Assembly (NCBI GenBank): GCA_028865235.1
Contig: CP114561.1
Span: 2,810,001-2,874,000, forward strand
Source: Candidatus Manganitrophus sp.
GTDB lineage: Bacteria > Nitrospirota > Nitrospiria > SBBL01 > Manganitrophaceae
Reading direction: 5' to 3'
Length of the DNA: 64,000 nucleotides
Shown here one piece after another: positions 56,340-64,000 of this stretch. Below the pieces are notes generated by a model. That model did not search any database and was not told the DNA's origin. It was given only the letters and a program-made list of their open reading frames with translations. The translations under genes were made by a program, and so were the position numbers. How positions within the stretch are numbered: position 1 is the first letter of the stretch; each line of letters opens with the position of its first letter.

Positions 56340-58269
56340 GCCGCCCGAAGGCGTTTTTCCTGATCCTCGGCATGGTGGCCGTCGCCGGTTTTTTTATCTC
56401 TCCAACAAACCGCAGGCCTCCACGATTCCCTTCGCATCGATTATCCAAAGAAAGGCCGATTACCGCCCCCCGATGGAGGGGGTCACCCTTTACCCGACCG
56501 ACGGTCCCTACGGCGTGGGAGTGATCCAGACGATTGCGGCGGGCTCCGGAGAGACCCTCTTCGTCGGAACCTACGGGGAAGGTCTTTTCCGAAGTGAGGA
56601 TGGCGGAAAGCATTGGGCTCCTTCCAATCTCGGCCTGGGGGATAAATTCATCGTCAATCTAATGCGCGTGGATGGGGGAACCCTCTATGCCGGGACGATT
56701 CGGGCCGGTCTCTTCAAAAGCCGCGATGATGGACGGCACTGGGTCTCGATCAATCGGGGATTGGAGAATACCAGCGTGGAATCGATGGTCTCCCTTCCCG
56801 GAGGGGTGGTCTATGCGGGGACGGGACAGGGGGTCTACGTCAGTAAGGACGAGGGAGTGCATTGGGAGCCTTTTAATGACGGGATCGGATCGGTCTTGGT
56901 CCGGAGTATCGTTGCGACGAAAGACGGAACCCTTTATGCGGGGACGCAAGGTAAAGGAATTTATAAACGGCGCCCCCGGGATTCGCAATGGACGCAGATC
57001 ATCCGCGCGTTCGATTTTCAAGGGATTGAAGAGCAGGTCATTCGAGCCTTGGTTTTGGGAAAAGATGAGGCGCTTTATGCAGGCACATTGGGAGCCGGTA
57101 TTTTTCGAAGCCGGGACGGCGGGGTCCGTTGGCAACGGGCCAATGCAGGTCTTCCCAATATTTCTATCCGCTCGCTGAGTGTGGACGGCCGCGGGATCCT
57201 CTATGCCGGGACCGGCGAGGGGGTTTTCTACAGCGAAGATGACGGGGCGCGTTGGCTTCCGCTCGAGGCAGGGACGGAGATGACCGATATTCAGATCCAC
57301 TCGTTCGTCGCCGGCGAGCGGGGCGATCTCTATGCCGGGACCGGCGGAGGGCTCTTTCGGGGGAGAATTCGATCCCCCTGGGAGGCGCTGCATCAGGGAT
57401 TGCTGATCGCTCCCGTCCGGACCCTCGATTATGCAGAGGGAGAGATCACCGTCGGTACCGATGGAAAAGGGGTCATCACCGGTCAGGGAGGGAATTGGAT
57501 CGGGGAGAATGTGGGACTGGTCAATCTCTCTGTCCGCGGAATGGCCCGCGGTAAGACGTTCCTCTATATCATCACTGAAGATGGAATTTCCAGAAGGCAG
57601 CATGGTCGGGGCACATGGGCGGCCGCGGAGGGTTCTCTCCCGGCCCGCGTGCTCTCCATTGCGGTGGACGGAACGGAGCGGATCTACGCCGGGACGGAGG
57701 CGGGTCTCTTTTATTCCTCCGATCACGGAAAGGGCTGGGAGAAGGTGGAGGCGGTCGAATCGGGCGCGATCTTGGCGCTGGCGGTGAAAGGGGAGATGGT
57801 TCTCGCAATGATGGAGAACACTCTCTGGTCAAAATCGAATGAGGGTTGGAAAAAAGTTGTTTCCAAGGAAGGCGCCCCGTTTCGCTACATCGCTTGGAGA
57901 GACGAGGGGCATTTCCTGGCGGCCAATGAACAAAAAATATGGGAAGGCGATCTTAATGGCGAGTGGAGAGAGATGAAGGGGGCTCTTCCGAATGAGGTGA
58001 GGATAACCGCTCTGTCGGTCGATCCGAAAAACCGGGAGATTGTCTACATCGGCACGGAGCGGGGCCTTTTCTGGAGCAATGACGGGGGGGCCGAGTGGCA
58101 TCCCGCCCGGCTTTATCAGGGGGAGCGCTTCGAGAAGCAGGTCAATCAACTCCTCCCGCTTTCAGACGGCTCCATCTGGGTCGCCACCGAGGAGAACGGG
58201 GTTTTGTTGGGAGTGGATCGGATTCCCAAAGGAGGACTTCTCGCCACGCTTCGGAAACGTTTAGGGTAA
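56336..58269 (+). CDS. YCF48/BNR-type beta-propeller protein (frameshifted near N-terminus)
   Basis: A protein of about 645 residues. An N-terminal membrane anchor or signal (MSRPKAFFLILGMVAVAGFF) is joined to the main frame by one extra T in a T7 run near 56395 (GFFYLSNKPQAS). The rest is repeated blades: GLFRSEDGGKHWAPSNLGL, GLFKSRDDGRHWVSINRGL, GVYVSKDEGVHWEPF, GIFRSRDGGVRWQRANAGL and GVFYSEDDGARWLPL, with LYAGT strands between. This is the photosystem-II-assembly-factor-like (YCF48) or sortilin-like propeller type. Coupled to tatC by a 4-bp overlap; probably periplasmic. Partner unknown. Confidence 0.8.
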
Positions 58270-58698
58270 GACCGAGATCGTCGCTTCTGTAATCTTCTGA
58301 TCGATAATCCGGAACGTGCGAATTTCCGGCTTCTCCTTTTCCAAGGAAATGATCAGATAGTATGTATCAGAATAGAAGGCCAGGCGGACATCGGTGGCCG
58401 AAGGGTAGGCAGGAGAATGTGGATGCGAGTGGTAGATCGCAAGGAGCTCGGTCCCGCTCGTTCGCATCGTCTTGAAGGCCCGGAGTTGTTCCTTGGGATC
58501 CATCACATATCGGAATCGGCGGTCCGGCGGGACCTTCAGATCGGCGACGGCCGGATCATCCGACTGCAGGTTGCCGATCTTGTAAATTTCACTCACCACA
58601 TTTTCTTTCCCAGACAGTAGACCGCAGCACTCGTTCGGCGCCTCCGCCTGCGCATGGGTGATCATTTCATCGATGATGTTTTTTGAAATTTGAAGCAT
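58261..58698 (-). CDS. JAMM/MPN metallopeptidase (M67 family, Mec-like)
   Basis: A 145-residue isopeptidase. The zinc motif is complete: Glu in NECCGLLSG region (APNECC), and IYHSHPHSPAYPSATDVRLAF giving H-x-H-x7-S-x2-D. Bacterial members (Mec+) release cysteine or other groups from sulfur-carrier proteins with C-terminal Gly-Gly. That fits the MoaD/MoeB/CysK cluster 2 kb away on the same strand. The start at 58698 (MLQISKNIIDEM) is set by AAGGAAGGGG; the longer frame upstream crosses the promoter. It overlaps the propeller gene end by 9 bp, convergent. Confidence 0.88.
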   Translation of the reverse strand: MLQISKNIIDEMITHAQAEAPNECCGLLSGKENVVSEIYKIGNLQSDDPAVADLKVPPDRRFRYVMDPKEQLRAFKTMRTSGTELLAIYHSHPHSPAYPSATDVRLAFYSDTYYLIISLEKEKPEIRTFRIIDQKITEATISVLP

Positions 58699-58800
58699 TA
58701 CCCCTTCCTTTGTCTCTCCTATTCTCGATCGGTGCAATTTATTAGTGAAAATATGGATGATTTTCGTCAGTACAGACGGTCCCGCCGTTGGAACCTCCTG

Positions 58801-58829
58801 ATAGTATTGAAAACTCAAAAGAATGTCAA
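58801..58829 (-). promoter_or_regulatory. Promoter of the JAMM gene
   Basis: On the minus strand, TTGACA (58829-58824) and TACTAT (58806-58801) have a 17-bp spacer, giving a leader of about 95 nt before the start at 58698. The -35 hexamer is inside the 21-bp palindrome. Confidence 0.6.
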
Positions 58830-58844
58830 ACAGACTGTTTGACA
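58824..58844. promoter_or_regulatory. Perfect 21-bp palindrome (operator) between divergent genes
   Basis: TGTCAAACAG-A-CTGTTTGACA, two perfect 10-bp arms around one base. Each arm contains a TTGACA-like -35 hexamer, one for each direction. A repressor bound here would control both the JAMM gene and the PilZ-receiver gene. Confidence 0.7.
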
Positions 58845-58871
58845 TTTTCCGGTCACGTGGTACCTTTACCA

Positions 58872-59615
58872 ATGACACTCCTTATTGACGGTCATCGAAT
58901 GACAACGGAAAACAGTGAAAAAAAGAGAAGGAAGGAGCGCGTCCTGGTGGTCCAGGAGGTCGAGATCAACGGCACTGCCTCCGGCCAGGCGATTGATCTT
59001 AGCACCGAAGGGATGTATATCACGACGCATGAAAAATTCGAGAGAAACGCGACGATCACGCTCCGTTTTTTCCTCGAAAAGCATGAAATCGAGGCGAAAG
59101 CCAAAGTGGTTTATCTCCATGAAGGGGTGGGGATGGGGGTGCGGTTCGTCGGACTCAAACCGGGAGATCTAGACTCTCTGAAGGGGTACATTGAGAGGCT
59201 CTCCCATTCGCACAACGCTTCAAGCTCGAACCACAAGAAGATCTTGATTATCGATGATACTCAATTCTACCAGGCGGTCTATCGGCAACGTCTCCTCTCG
59301 GAGGGCTTTTCTGTCCTGGTGGCCAATAACGGAATTGAGGGACTCAAGATTTTGTTCAAAGAACGTCCCGCGCTTGTCCTGCTCGATCTCGTGATGGATG
59401 GGATGGACGGCTATAAGGTTCTCCACATCATTCGATCTCAACCGGAGGTCAAAGACATTCCGGTTATCGTCTCTTCAGTCAAAGGGGCGTCTCACGAGGT
59501 GGACCGCGCGATCGGTTTAGGCGCCGTCGATTTCCTCGTTAAGGCGACCACCTCTCCCAACAAGGTCGTCGAAAAAATCAAAGAAGTCATGCGTCACCGG
59601 CGTCCGGCGCATTAA
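58872..59615 (+). CDS. PilZ domain fused to a response-regulator receiver
   Basis: A 247-residue two-domain protein. An N-terminal PilZ domain (KRRKERVLVV, AIDLSTEGMYITT for D-x-S-x-x-G, VGMGVRFVGL) is followed by a short Ser/Asn linker and a CheY-like receiver: ILIIDDTQFYQAV, phospho-Asp in LVLLDLVMDGMDGYKV, Lys in FLVKATTSPNKV. It could combine c-di-GMP binding with phosphorylation. Starts considered: ATG 58872 and ATG 58899 (MTTENSEK); neither has a good ribosome site. It is divergent from the JAMM gene across the palindrome. Confidence 0.85.
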   Translation: MTLLIDGHRMTTENSEKKRRKERVLVVQEVEINGTASGQAIDLSTEGMYITTHEKFERNATITLRFFLEKHEIEAKAKVVYLHEGVGMGVRFVGLKPGDLDSLKGYIERLSHSHNASSSNHKKILIIDDTQFYQAVYRQRLLSEGFSVLVANNGIEGLKILFKERPALVLLDLVMDGMDGYKVLHIIRSQPEVKDIPVIVSSVKGASHEVDRAIGLGAVDFLVKATTSPNKVVEKIKEVMRHRRPAH

Positions 59616-59678
59616 TCCAAAAAATTGATCAGAGAGAATTTTGATGCGGGACCGATTTGTCCTGCGGGAGCGGCGCGC

Positions 59679-60502
59679 TTATTTCCCCGGGGGGGGAAGG
59701 GTGCACGAGATTTCGTAGTCGAGAAGCTGTGTGATGGTGGGGTTCGGGCCGCAGAGATGGCACTGCTTGTTCTTTGGAACCTTCACCGTCCGGAACGACA
59801 TCTCGAGAGCGTCATAAACGAGGAGTCTTCCGGCGAGGGAGGTCCCGATTCCTAAAATTTCCTTCAGCGCTTCGGCGGCCTGGAGTACACCGATTGTTCC
59901 GGCGAGGACGCCGAGCACCCCGGCTTCTTGGCAGCTTGGGACCAGCCCCGCGGGGGAGGTTCCGGATAGAGACACCGATAACAGGGTTTCGGTTCGGAGG
60001 TCTCGTGCGGTTTGAGGGTGGTCAGTTGCCCCTCGAAGCGGAAGATGCTTCCGGAGACAAGGGTCTTCTTGAGGAAAAAGCAGGCGTCGTTTACGAGGAA
60101 TCGGGTTGCGAAATTATCCGAGCCGTCGAGAACGATGTCGTAGTCCTTGATAAGATCGAGAATGTTTTCGGACGAGATCTTCCCGACGTAGGGGACGATC
60201 TTGACGTCCGGGTTCATACTTGAAAGGGTTTCTTGGGCCGATTCGACTTTCGGGCGATGGAGTGTCTTTGCGCTGTGCAGGACCTGGCGCTGAAGGTTGG
60301 AGAGATCGACCACATCGCTATCGATGATGCCGAGGGTTCCCACGCCGGCCGCTGCCAGATAGAGAGCCGAGGGGGAGCCGAGCCCGCCGGCCCCGATCAA
60401 AAAAACCCGCGCAGCGGCGATTTTCTTCTGTCCTTTTCCGCCCACCTCGGGGAGGAGAATGTGCCGGCTGTATCGCTGAAGTTGGTCTTCCGTAAATGCC
60501 AT
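59679..60502 (-). CDS. moeB: MoeB/ThiF-type E1-like adenylyltransferase, first copy (frameshifted)
   Basis: Activates the C-terminal Gly-Gly of a MoaD/ThiS-like carrier with ATP. Nucleotide loop GAGGLGSPSALYLA, DVVDLSNLQRQ, the Asp in DGSDNFATRFLVNDA, and CxxC pairs for zinc: CYRCLYPEPPP and CHLCGPNP. The frame breaks at CCCCC near 59956; one extra C joins PEPPP to AGLVPSCQEAGVLG, giving about 275 residues. It is the last gene of the minus-strand cluster, with NIL, moaD and thrC upstream. A second paralogue lies at 62441. Confidence 0.88.
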
Positions 60503-60521
60503 TTCTGAAACTACTCCCGTG

Positions 60522-60761
60522 TTATTCGATGATATTTCTTTCGATCGGATCGACCTTCACCCCTTTTTGCTTGAGGCCGGCGATGGCCCGTTCGATTTCA
60601 TCGGGCTCTCCCGTCAATTCCAAATCGACCCATCCCGTTTTCTCGGTCACGTCGGCCCGCCGGATGTTGGTGATGAGTTTATAGTCCTTTCCAATCTGAT
60701 AAATAATCGGCTCTCGAATTTTCTCTTCCGGAAATGTAATATGAACCTTTAGACTGGCCAA
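60522..60761 (-). CDS. NIL domain protein
   Basis: A 79-residue ferredoxin-like-fold domain found at the C-terminus of methionine ABC transporters and as single proteins in homocysteine synthesis loci. Sequence: KVHITFPEEKIREPIIYQIGKDYKLITNIRRADV, then GWVDLELTGEPDEIERAIAGLKQKGV, typical of NIL. The start is TTG (GGGAGGG upstream). It lies between moaD and moeB, the same order as in anaerobe and Nitrospira-type gene clusters for sulfur amino acid synthesis. It may bind methionine or assist sulfur transfer. Confidence 0.85.
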   Translation of the reverse strand: MASLKVHITFPEEKIREPIIYQIGKDYKLITNIRRADVTEKTGWVDLELTGEPDEIERAIAGLKQKGVKVDPIERNIIE

Positions 60762-60792
60762 TTATCCCTCCCTTGGTATCGTTATTACAAAA

Positions 60793-61065
60793 CTATCCTC
60801 CTGCGATGGCCGGGACGATCGAGACTTCGTCCCCCTTTTTCACGGGGGTCATGATCCCCTGGTGAAAACGGATGTCTTCTTCATTGACATAGATATTGAC
60901 GAACCGGCGGAGCTCCCCCTGTTCATCGCAGAGCCGTTCTTTGAGGCCGGGATATTCTTTGTCCAGAAGATTAATCAATGCGGCGATGGTTTCCCCTTCG
61001 GCGGCGACCTCTCCCTGACCGCCGGTCAGTTTACGCAAAGGGGTCGGAATGCGAACCTTGATCAT
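60793..61065 (-). CDS. moaD: MoaD/ThiS-family sulfur-carrier protein
   Basis: A 90-residue ubiquitin-like carrier. It starts MIKVRIPTPLRKLTGGQGEV and ends DEVSIVPAIAGG, with the required C-terminal Gly-Gly that becomes adenylated and thiocarboxylated. The NIYVNEEDIRF and TPVKKGDEVSIVPA segments are typical of the MoaD/CysO group. GAGGAG precedes the ATG. In this cluster, with thrC, moeB and cysK, it more likely supplies sulfur for cysteine or homocysteine than for molybdopterin. Confidence 0.92.
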   Translation of the reverse strand: MIKVRIPTPLRKLTGGQGEVAAEGETIAALINLLDKEYPGLKERLCDEQGELRRFVNIYVNEEDIRFHQGIMTPVKKGDEVSIVPAIAGG

Positions 61066-61080
61066 TGGACTCCTCTTTCC

Positions 61081-62337
61081 CTATTCTGCTCTATTCTGGG
61101 CATCGGCCGAGGAGGCTTTCAGCGCCTCCTGGAAATTCGCCAGGCTCGGCTGAATCAGCCAGGGAACGCCCAGGGCTGGTGCGACCGCTTCCTGAGTCTT
61201 GAGGCCGTTCCCGGTGATATAAGCCACCACCGATTCCCCCTTCTTGAAAAGACCCTTCTTGGCCAGCTTTTTCAGAACGCCGATCGTGACCCCTCCTGCG
61301 GTCTCCGCGAAGACCCCTTCGGTCCGAGCGAGCAGGGTCATTCCCTCGACGACCTCCTCATCGGTCACATGCTCGATCACCCCGCCGCTTGCGAGGACAA
61401 CCTTGACTGCGTAGAAACCGTCCGCCGGGTTTCCGATGGCGAGCGATTTTGCGATCGTCTTCGGTTTGACCGGTTTAATGAAATCTCGCTTTTCTTTAAA
61501 GGCGGCGGCGACGGGGGAGCACCCTTCTGCCTGGGCCCCATGAATCTGTGTCTTCACCGGTGAAACGAAACCAAGGTCGGCGAACTCGTTGAAGCCTTTT
61601 GAGATCTTCGTGAGAAGCGATCCCGATGCGATCGGCACGACCACGTGATCCGGCGTTCGCCATCCAAGCTGCTCCATCGCCTCGTAAGCGAGGGTTTTCG
61701 ATCCCTCGGAGTAGTAGGGGCGGATATTGATATTGACGAACGCCCACGGATACTCTCCGGCGATCTCGCTGCAGAGGCGGTTGACGTCGTCATAGTTCCC
61801 ATGAACGGCCACCACGTTCGGCCGGTAAATCAAATTCCCGAGGACTTTTCCCGCTTCCAGATCGGCTGGGATGAAGACGAAACAGCGAAGCCGCGCCTCG
61901 GCGGCATGTGCGGAGACCGAATTGGCCAGGTTCCCGGTGGAAGCGCAGGCGACCGTGTCGAAGCCAAGCTCCTTCGCCCGCGTGAGGGCGACGGCGACGA
62001 CCCGATCTTTGAAAGAGAGGGTGAGGCAATTCACCGTGTCGTTTTTCAAATAGAGATAATCGAGCCCCAACTCCGCGCCGAGATTCTTGGCGTGGATCAT
62101 CGGCGTAAAGCCGGCGTTCAGGCCGACCGTCGGCTCCCCCTCGATCGGGAGGAGATCCTGATATCGCCAGAGGCTCTTCGGTCCTTGAAGAATTTTTTCT
62201 TTCGTAATTTTTGTTTTGATGTAGTCGTAATTGTAGGAGACCTCCAACGGGCCAAAGCAGAATTCGCAGACGTGAAGGGCCGCGGCGGGATAGGTTTTGC
62301 CGCACTCTTTACATTTCAACCCTTTCATCTTGCTCAT
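61081..62337 (-). CDS. thrC: Threonine synthase (PLP-dependent)
   Basis: A 418-residue PLP enzyme. N-terminal zinc-ribbon-like cysteines (CKECGKTYPAAALHVCEFC) are followed by the PLP Lys in LSFKDRVVAVAL, ASTGNLANSVSAHA, and the phosphate-binding glycine loop in VPIASGSLLTK. The protein should convert O-phosphohomoserine to threonine. It sits within a sulfur-carrier cluster 15 bp before moaD, as in related genomes; a role in homocysteine formation has been proposed for such loci, but this is not shown by sequence. Start ATG 62337; MKGLK at 62328 is possible. Confidence 0.92.
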   Translation of the reverse strand: MSKMKGLKCKECGKTYPAAALHVCEFCFGPLEVSYNYDYIKTKITKEKILQGPKSLWRYQDLLPIEGEPTVGLNAGFTPMIHAKNLGAELGLDYLYLKNDTVNCLTLSFKDRVVAVALTRAKELGFDTVACASTGNLANSVSAHAAEARLRCFVFIPADLEAGKVLGNLIYRPNVVAVHGNYDDVNRLCSEIAGEYPWAFVNINIRPYYSEGSKTLAYEAMEQLGWRTPDHVVVPIASGSLLTKISKGFNEFADLGFVSPVKTQIHGAQAEGCSPVAAAFKEKRDFIKPVKPKTIAKSLAIGNPADGFYAVKVVLASGGVIEHVTDEEVVEGMTLLARTEGVFAETAGGVTIGVLKKLAKKGLFKKGESVVAYITGNGLKTQEAVAPALGVPWLIQPSLANFQEALKASSADAQNRAE

Positions 62338-62440
62338 CTTGTTCTATCCTAAGTTGAGGCTGATCGTGGATCGTTCATCACTAAGAAATGTTTCTCATCG
62401 TCACGCTCCCACACTGGCGCGCCGATTTTTTCTTTGGATT

Positions 62441-63283
62441 TTATGGCTGGTGATTCATTCCCTGTGATCGGAGGGGGGCCGGATCTGTATCACAGACCGG
62501 CGATTCCTGGACCTCCAGTGTTCTGATTGTCGGATTGCTGCCGCAGAGAGGACAGTTTGGATTCCTTCGGATCGGGATCTCTCGGAACTGTGTCCGGAGG
62601 GCATCATATTTCAGGATTCGGTCGGTCAACGGTTTTCCAATCCCTAGAATCAGTTTCAAAACTTCGGTTCCTTGAAGGGTTCCAATCAATCCGGCGAGCG
62701 CCCCGAGCACCCCGGCCTCTTGGCAGGTCGGAATCAGACCCGCCGGGGGAGGCTCCGGGAAGATGCAGCGATAACAGGCGCTGGTACCGGGAAGGATCGT
62801 GAAGAGCTGTCCCTCGAATCGGAGAATCCCCCCGTGGATGAGCGGTTTCTTCGCGAAGTGGGCGGCGTCGTTGATTAAAAATTTGGCCGGAAAGTTATCG
62901 GTTCCGTCGATCACATAGTCGAAGTCGTTGAAAATTTTCAGCGCATTGTCGGCATCGAGATTCTCCTGGTACGGAACGACCTTCACATCGGAGTTGATCG
63001 CAACCATCTTTTCCTGAGCCGAAAGGACTTTGGGCCGGCCGATATCGGAGGTATGGTGAATGATCTGGCGCTGCAGGTTGGAGAGATCGACGACATCGGC
63101 ATCGATCAGACCGATGGTGCCGACCCCCGCCGCGGCGAGGTAGAGGGCGATCGGAGAGCCCAAACCTCCGGCGCCGACGATCAGAACCTTCGCCTGTCCA
63201 ATCTTCTTTTGTCCCTTGCCGCCGACTTCTGTGAGAATAATATGCCGGCTGTACCGGACGAGTTGTTCTTCCGTAAAGGCCAT
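62441..63283 (-). CDS. moeB: MoeB/ThiF-type E1-like adenylyltransferase, second copy
   Basis: A 280-residue paralogue of the gene at 59679. Intact frame. ATP loop GAGGLGSPIALYLA, DADVVDLSNLQRQI, DGTDNFPAKFLINDA, the catalytic-Cys region CQEAGVLGALAG, and two zinc pairs (CYRCIFPEPPP and CPLCGSNP). The two copies are similar along their whole length, so they probably arose by duplication and may serve different carrier proteins. It lies 12 bp after cysK and 103 bp before thrC. Confidence 0.93.
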   Translation of the reverse strand: MAFTEEQLVRYSRHIILTEVGGKGQKKIGQAKVLIVGAGGLGSPIALYLAAAGVGTIGLIDADVVDLSNLQRQIIHHTSDIGRPKVLSAQEKMVAINSDVKVVPYQENLDADNALKIFNDFDYVIDGTDNFPAKFLINDAAHFAKKPLIHGGILRFEGQLFTILPGTSACYRCIFPEPPPAGLIPTCQEAGVLGALAGLIGTLQGTEVLKLILGIGKPLTDRILKYDALRTQFREIPIRRNPNCPLCGSNPTIRTLEVQESPVCDTDPAPLRSQGMNHQP

Positions 63284-63294
63284 TTTCTCGCCGC

Positions 63295-64000
63295 CTAAAT
63301 ATTAAAATATTTCTCGATGCTGATGTATCGTTCCCCGGTGTCGGGAAGGATCGTCACGACCGTCTTGCCTCGGCCAAGTTCCCGTGCGATCTGCTGTGCG
63401 GCCAGCGCGTTGGCGCCGGAGGAGATCCCGACGAGAAGTCCCTCTTGGCGCGCGAGCAGCTTGGCGGTTTTGTAGGCGTCGTCATCGCTGACGGTGATGA
63501 CCCGGTCGATGATTTTCCGATTGAGAACATTCGGAACGAAACCGGCGCCGATCCCCTGGATTTTATGCGGACCCGGCTCCCCGCCGGAGAGGACCGGCGA
63601 GGCGGACGGCTCGACCGCCACAATCAATGTCTTCGGATTCTTCGCCTTGAGCACTTCGCCGACCCCGGTAATCGTCCCGCCCGTCCCGACCCCGACGACA
63701 AAGGCATCGACCTGTCCGTCCAGGGCTTCCAGGATCTCCGGCCCGGTCGTCTTCCGATGGACCTCAGGATTCGCAGGGTTCGAGAACTGATTCGGCATGA
63801 AGTAATTTGGGTTTTGCTCGATAATGCTTTCCGCTTCTTTAATGGCGCCGCGCATCCCTTCCCAGGCGGGGGTGAGGACAAGTTGGGCGCCGTAGGAAGA
63901 GAGCAGGCTGGCCCGCTCCATGCTCATCGATTCGGGCATGACGAGAATCAACTTGTATCCGCGGACCGCGGCGACCAGGGCGAGACCGATTCCGGTGTTG
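63295..64000 (-). CDS. cysK: Cysteine synthase (partial, N-terminus outside window)
   Basis: About 235 residues of a PLP-dependent O-acetylserine sulfhydrylase. The end of the window still reads in frame ([16 protein letters not shown]), so the PLP Lys lies further right. Visible: [33 protein letters not shown], the phosphate loop [30 protein letters not shown], and the [10 protein letters not shown] pocket. Upstream member of the cluster with moeB; it could use free sulfide or a thiocarboxylated carrier, as CysM with CysO does in mycobacteria. Which one cannot be told from this part. Confidence 0.92.
   Translation of the reverse strand, partial: NTGIGLALVAAVRGYKLILVMPESMSMERASLLSSYGAQLVLTPAWEGMRGAIKEAESIIEQNPNYFMPNQFSNPANPEVHRKTTGPEILEALDGQVDAFVVGVGTGGTITGVGEVLKAKNPKTLIVAVEPSASPVLSGGEPGPHKIQGIGAGFVPNVLNRKIIDRVITVSDDDAYKTAKLLARQEGLLVGISSGANALAAQQIARELGRGKTVVTILPDTGERYISIEKYFNI

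Overview
The window (64 kb, mostly about 57-60% GC) looks like a chromosomal segment of a Gram-negative bacterium. I infer the phylum Nitrospirota, with moderate confidence. Reasons: the sulfur-carrier cluster cysK-moeB-thrC-moaD-NIL-moeB, a JAMM peptidase close by, sigma-54 regulation, abundant lipoproteins, and a yceD-rpmF-plsX-fab operon with a FabL-like enoyl reductase. No rRNA, tRNA, transposase or CRISPR array was found. About twenty genes carry a single-base indel that splits the reading frame. Nearly all lie in a homopolymer, and the protein reads through cleanly after a one-base correction, so I treat them as probable sequencing errors and annotate the full-length genes.

Layout. 1-9.6 kb (minus): a partial beta-rich protein and a giant secreted repeat protein with 27 InlB-type B-repeats, a PA14 domain and a CFI-box C-terminal anchor. 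10-14.6 kb: small membrane proteins, an HD-domain phosphohydrolase, MltB and a TPR protein. 14.7-18.8 kb: malate dehydrogenase; a sigma-54 activator with an N-terminal Rossmann (NAD-binding-like) domain; then an AT-rich region with two GTTT-N7-AAAC dyads and a consensus sigma-54 promoter in front of a zinc-ribbon protein and a NuoF-type NADH dehydrogenase. 18.9-27.3 kb: IscA/ErpA, then the lipid operon yceD-rpmF-plsX-fabH-enoyl reductase-fabD-fabG-acpP-fabF-rnc.

27.4-31.4 kb: an HPP membrane protein, then an AT-rich three-gene insert (HEPN-like protein, HNH nuclease, PD-(D/E)XK-like nuclease) that looks horizontally acquired and may be a defence module. 31.4-36.3 kb: an eCIS-type DUF4157-OmpA fusion, an M23 peptidase with tandem repeats, a SnoaL-like protein and a phosphatase lipoprotein. 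36.3-42.2 kb: thiolase with its DUF35 partner, an OpgC-like membrane protein (minus), two PilZ proteins, an acyl-CoA ligase and a MaoC hydratase. 42.2-48.2 kb: an autoregulated lexA operon (minus), a receiver and HD-GYP pair, a candidate 6S RNA upstream of 5-formyl-THF cyclo-ligase, folD, metF and panB.

48.2-58.3 kb: a lipoprotein and an aldehyde dehydrogenase (minus), then radA, a lipoprotein, tsaB, rimI, a DUF465-like gene, tatA/B, tatC and a YCF48-like propeller. 58.3-64 kb: a JAMM peptidase divergent from a PilZ-receiver protein across a perfect 21-bp palindrome, then the minus-strand sulfur-carrier/amino-acid cluster, with cysK running off the window.

The strongest candidates for something new are the NAD-domain sigma-54 activator with its matched promoter architecture, and the AT-rich HEPN/HNH/PD-(D/E)XK insert.
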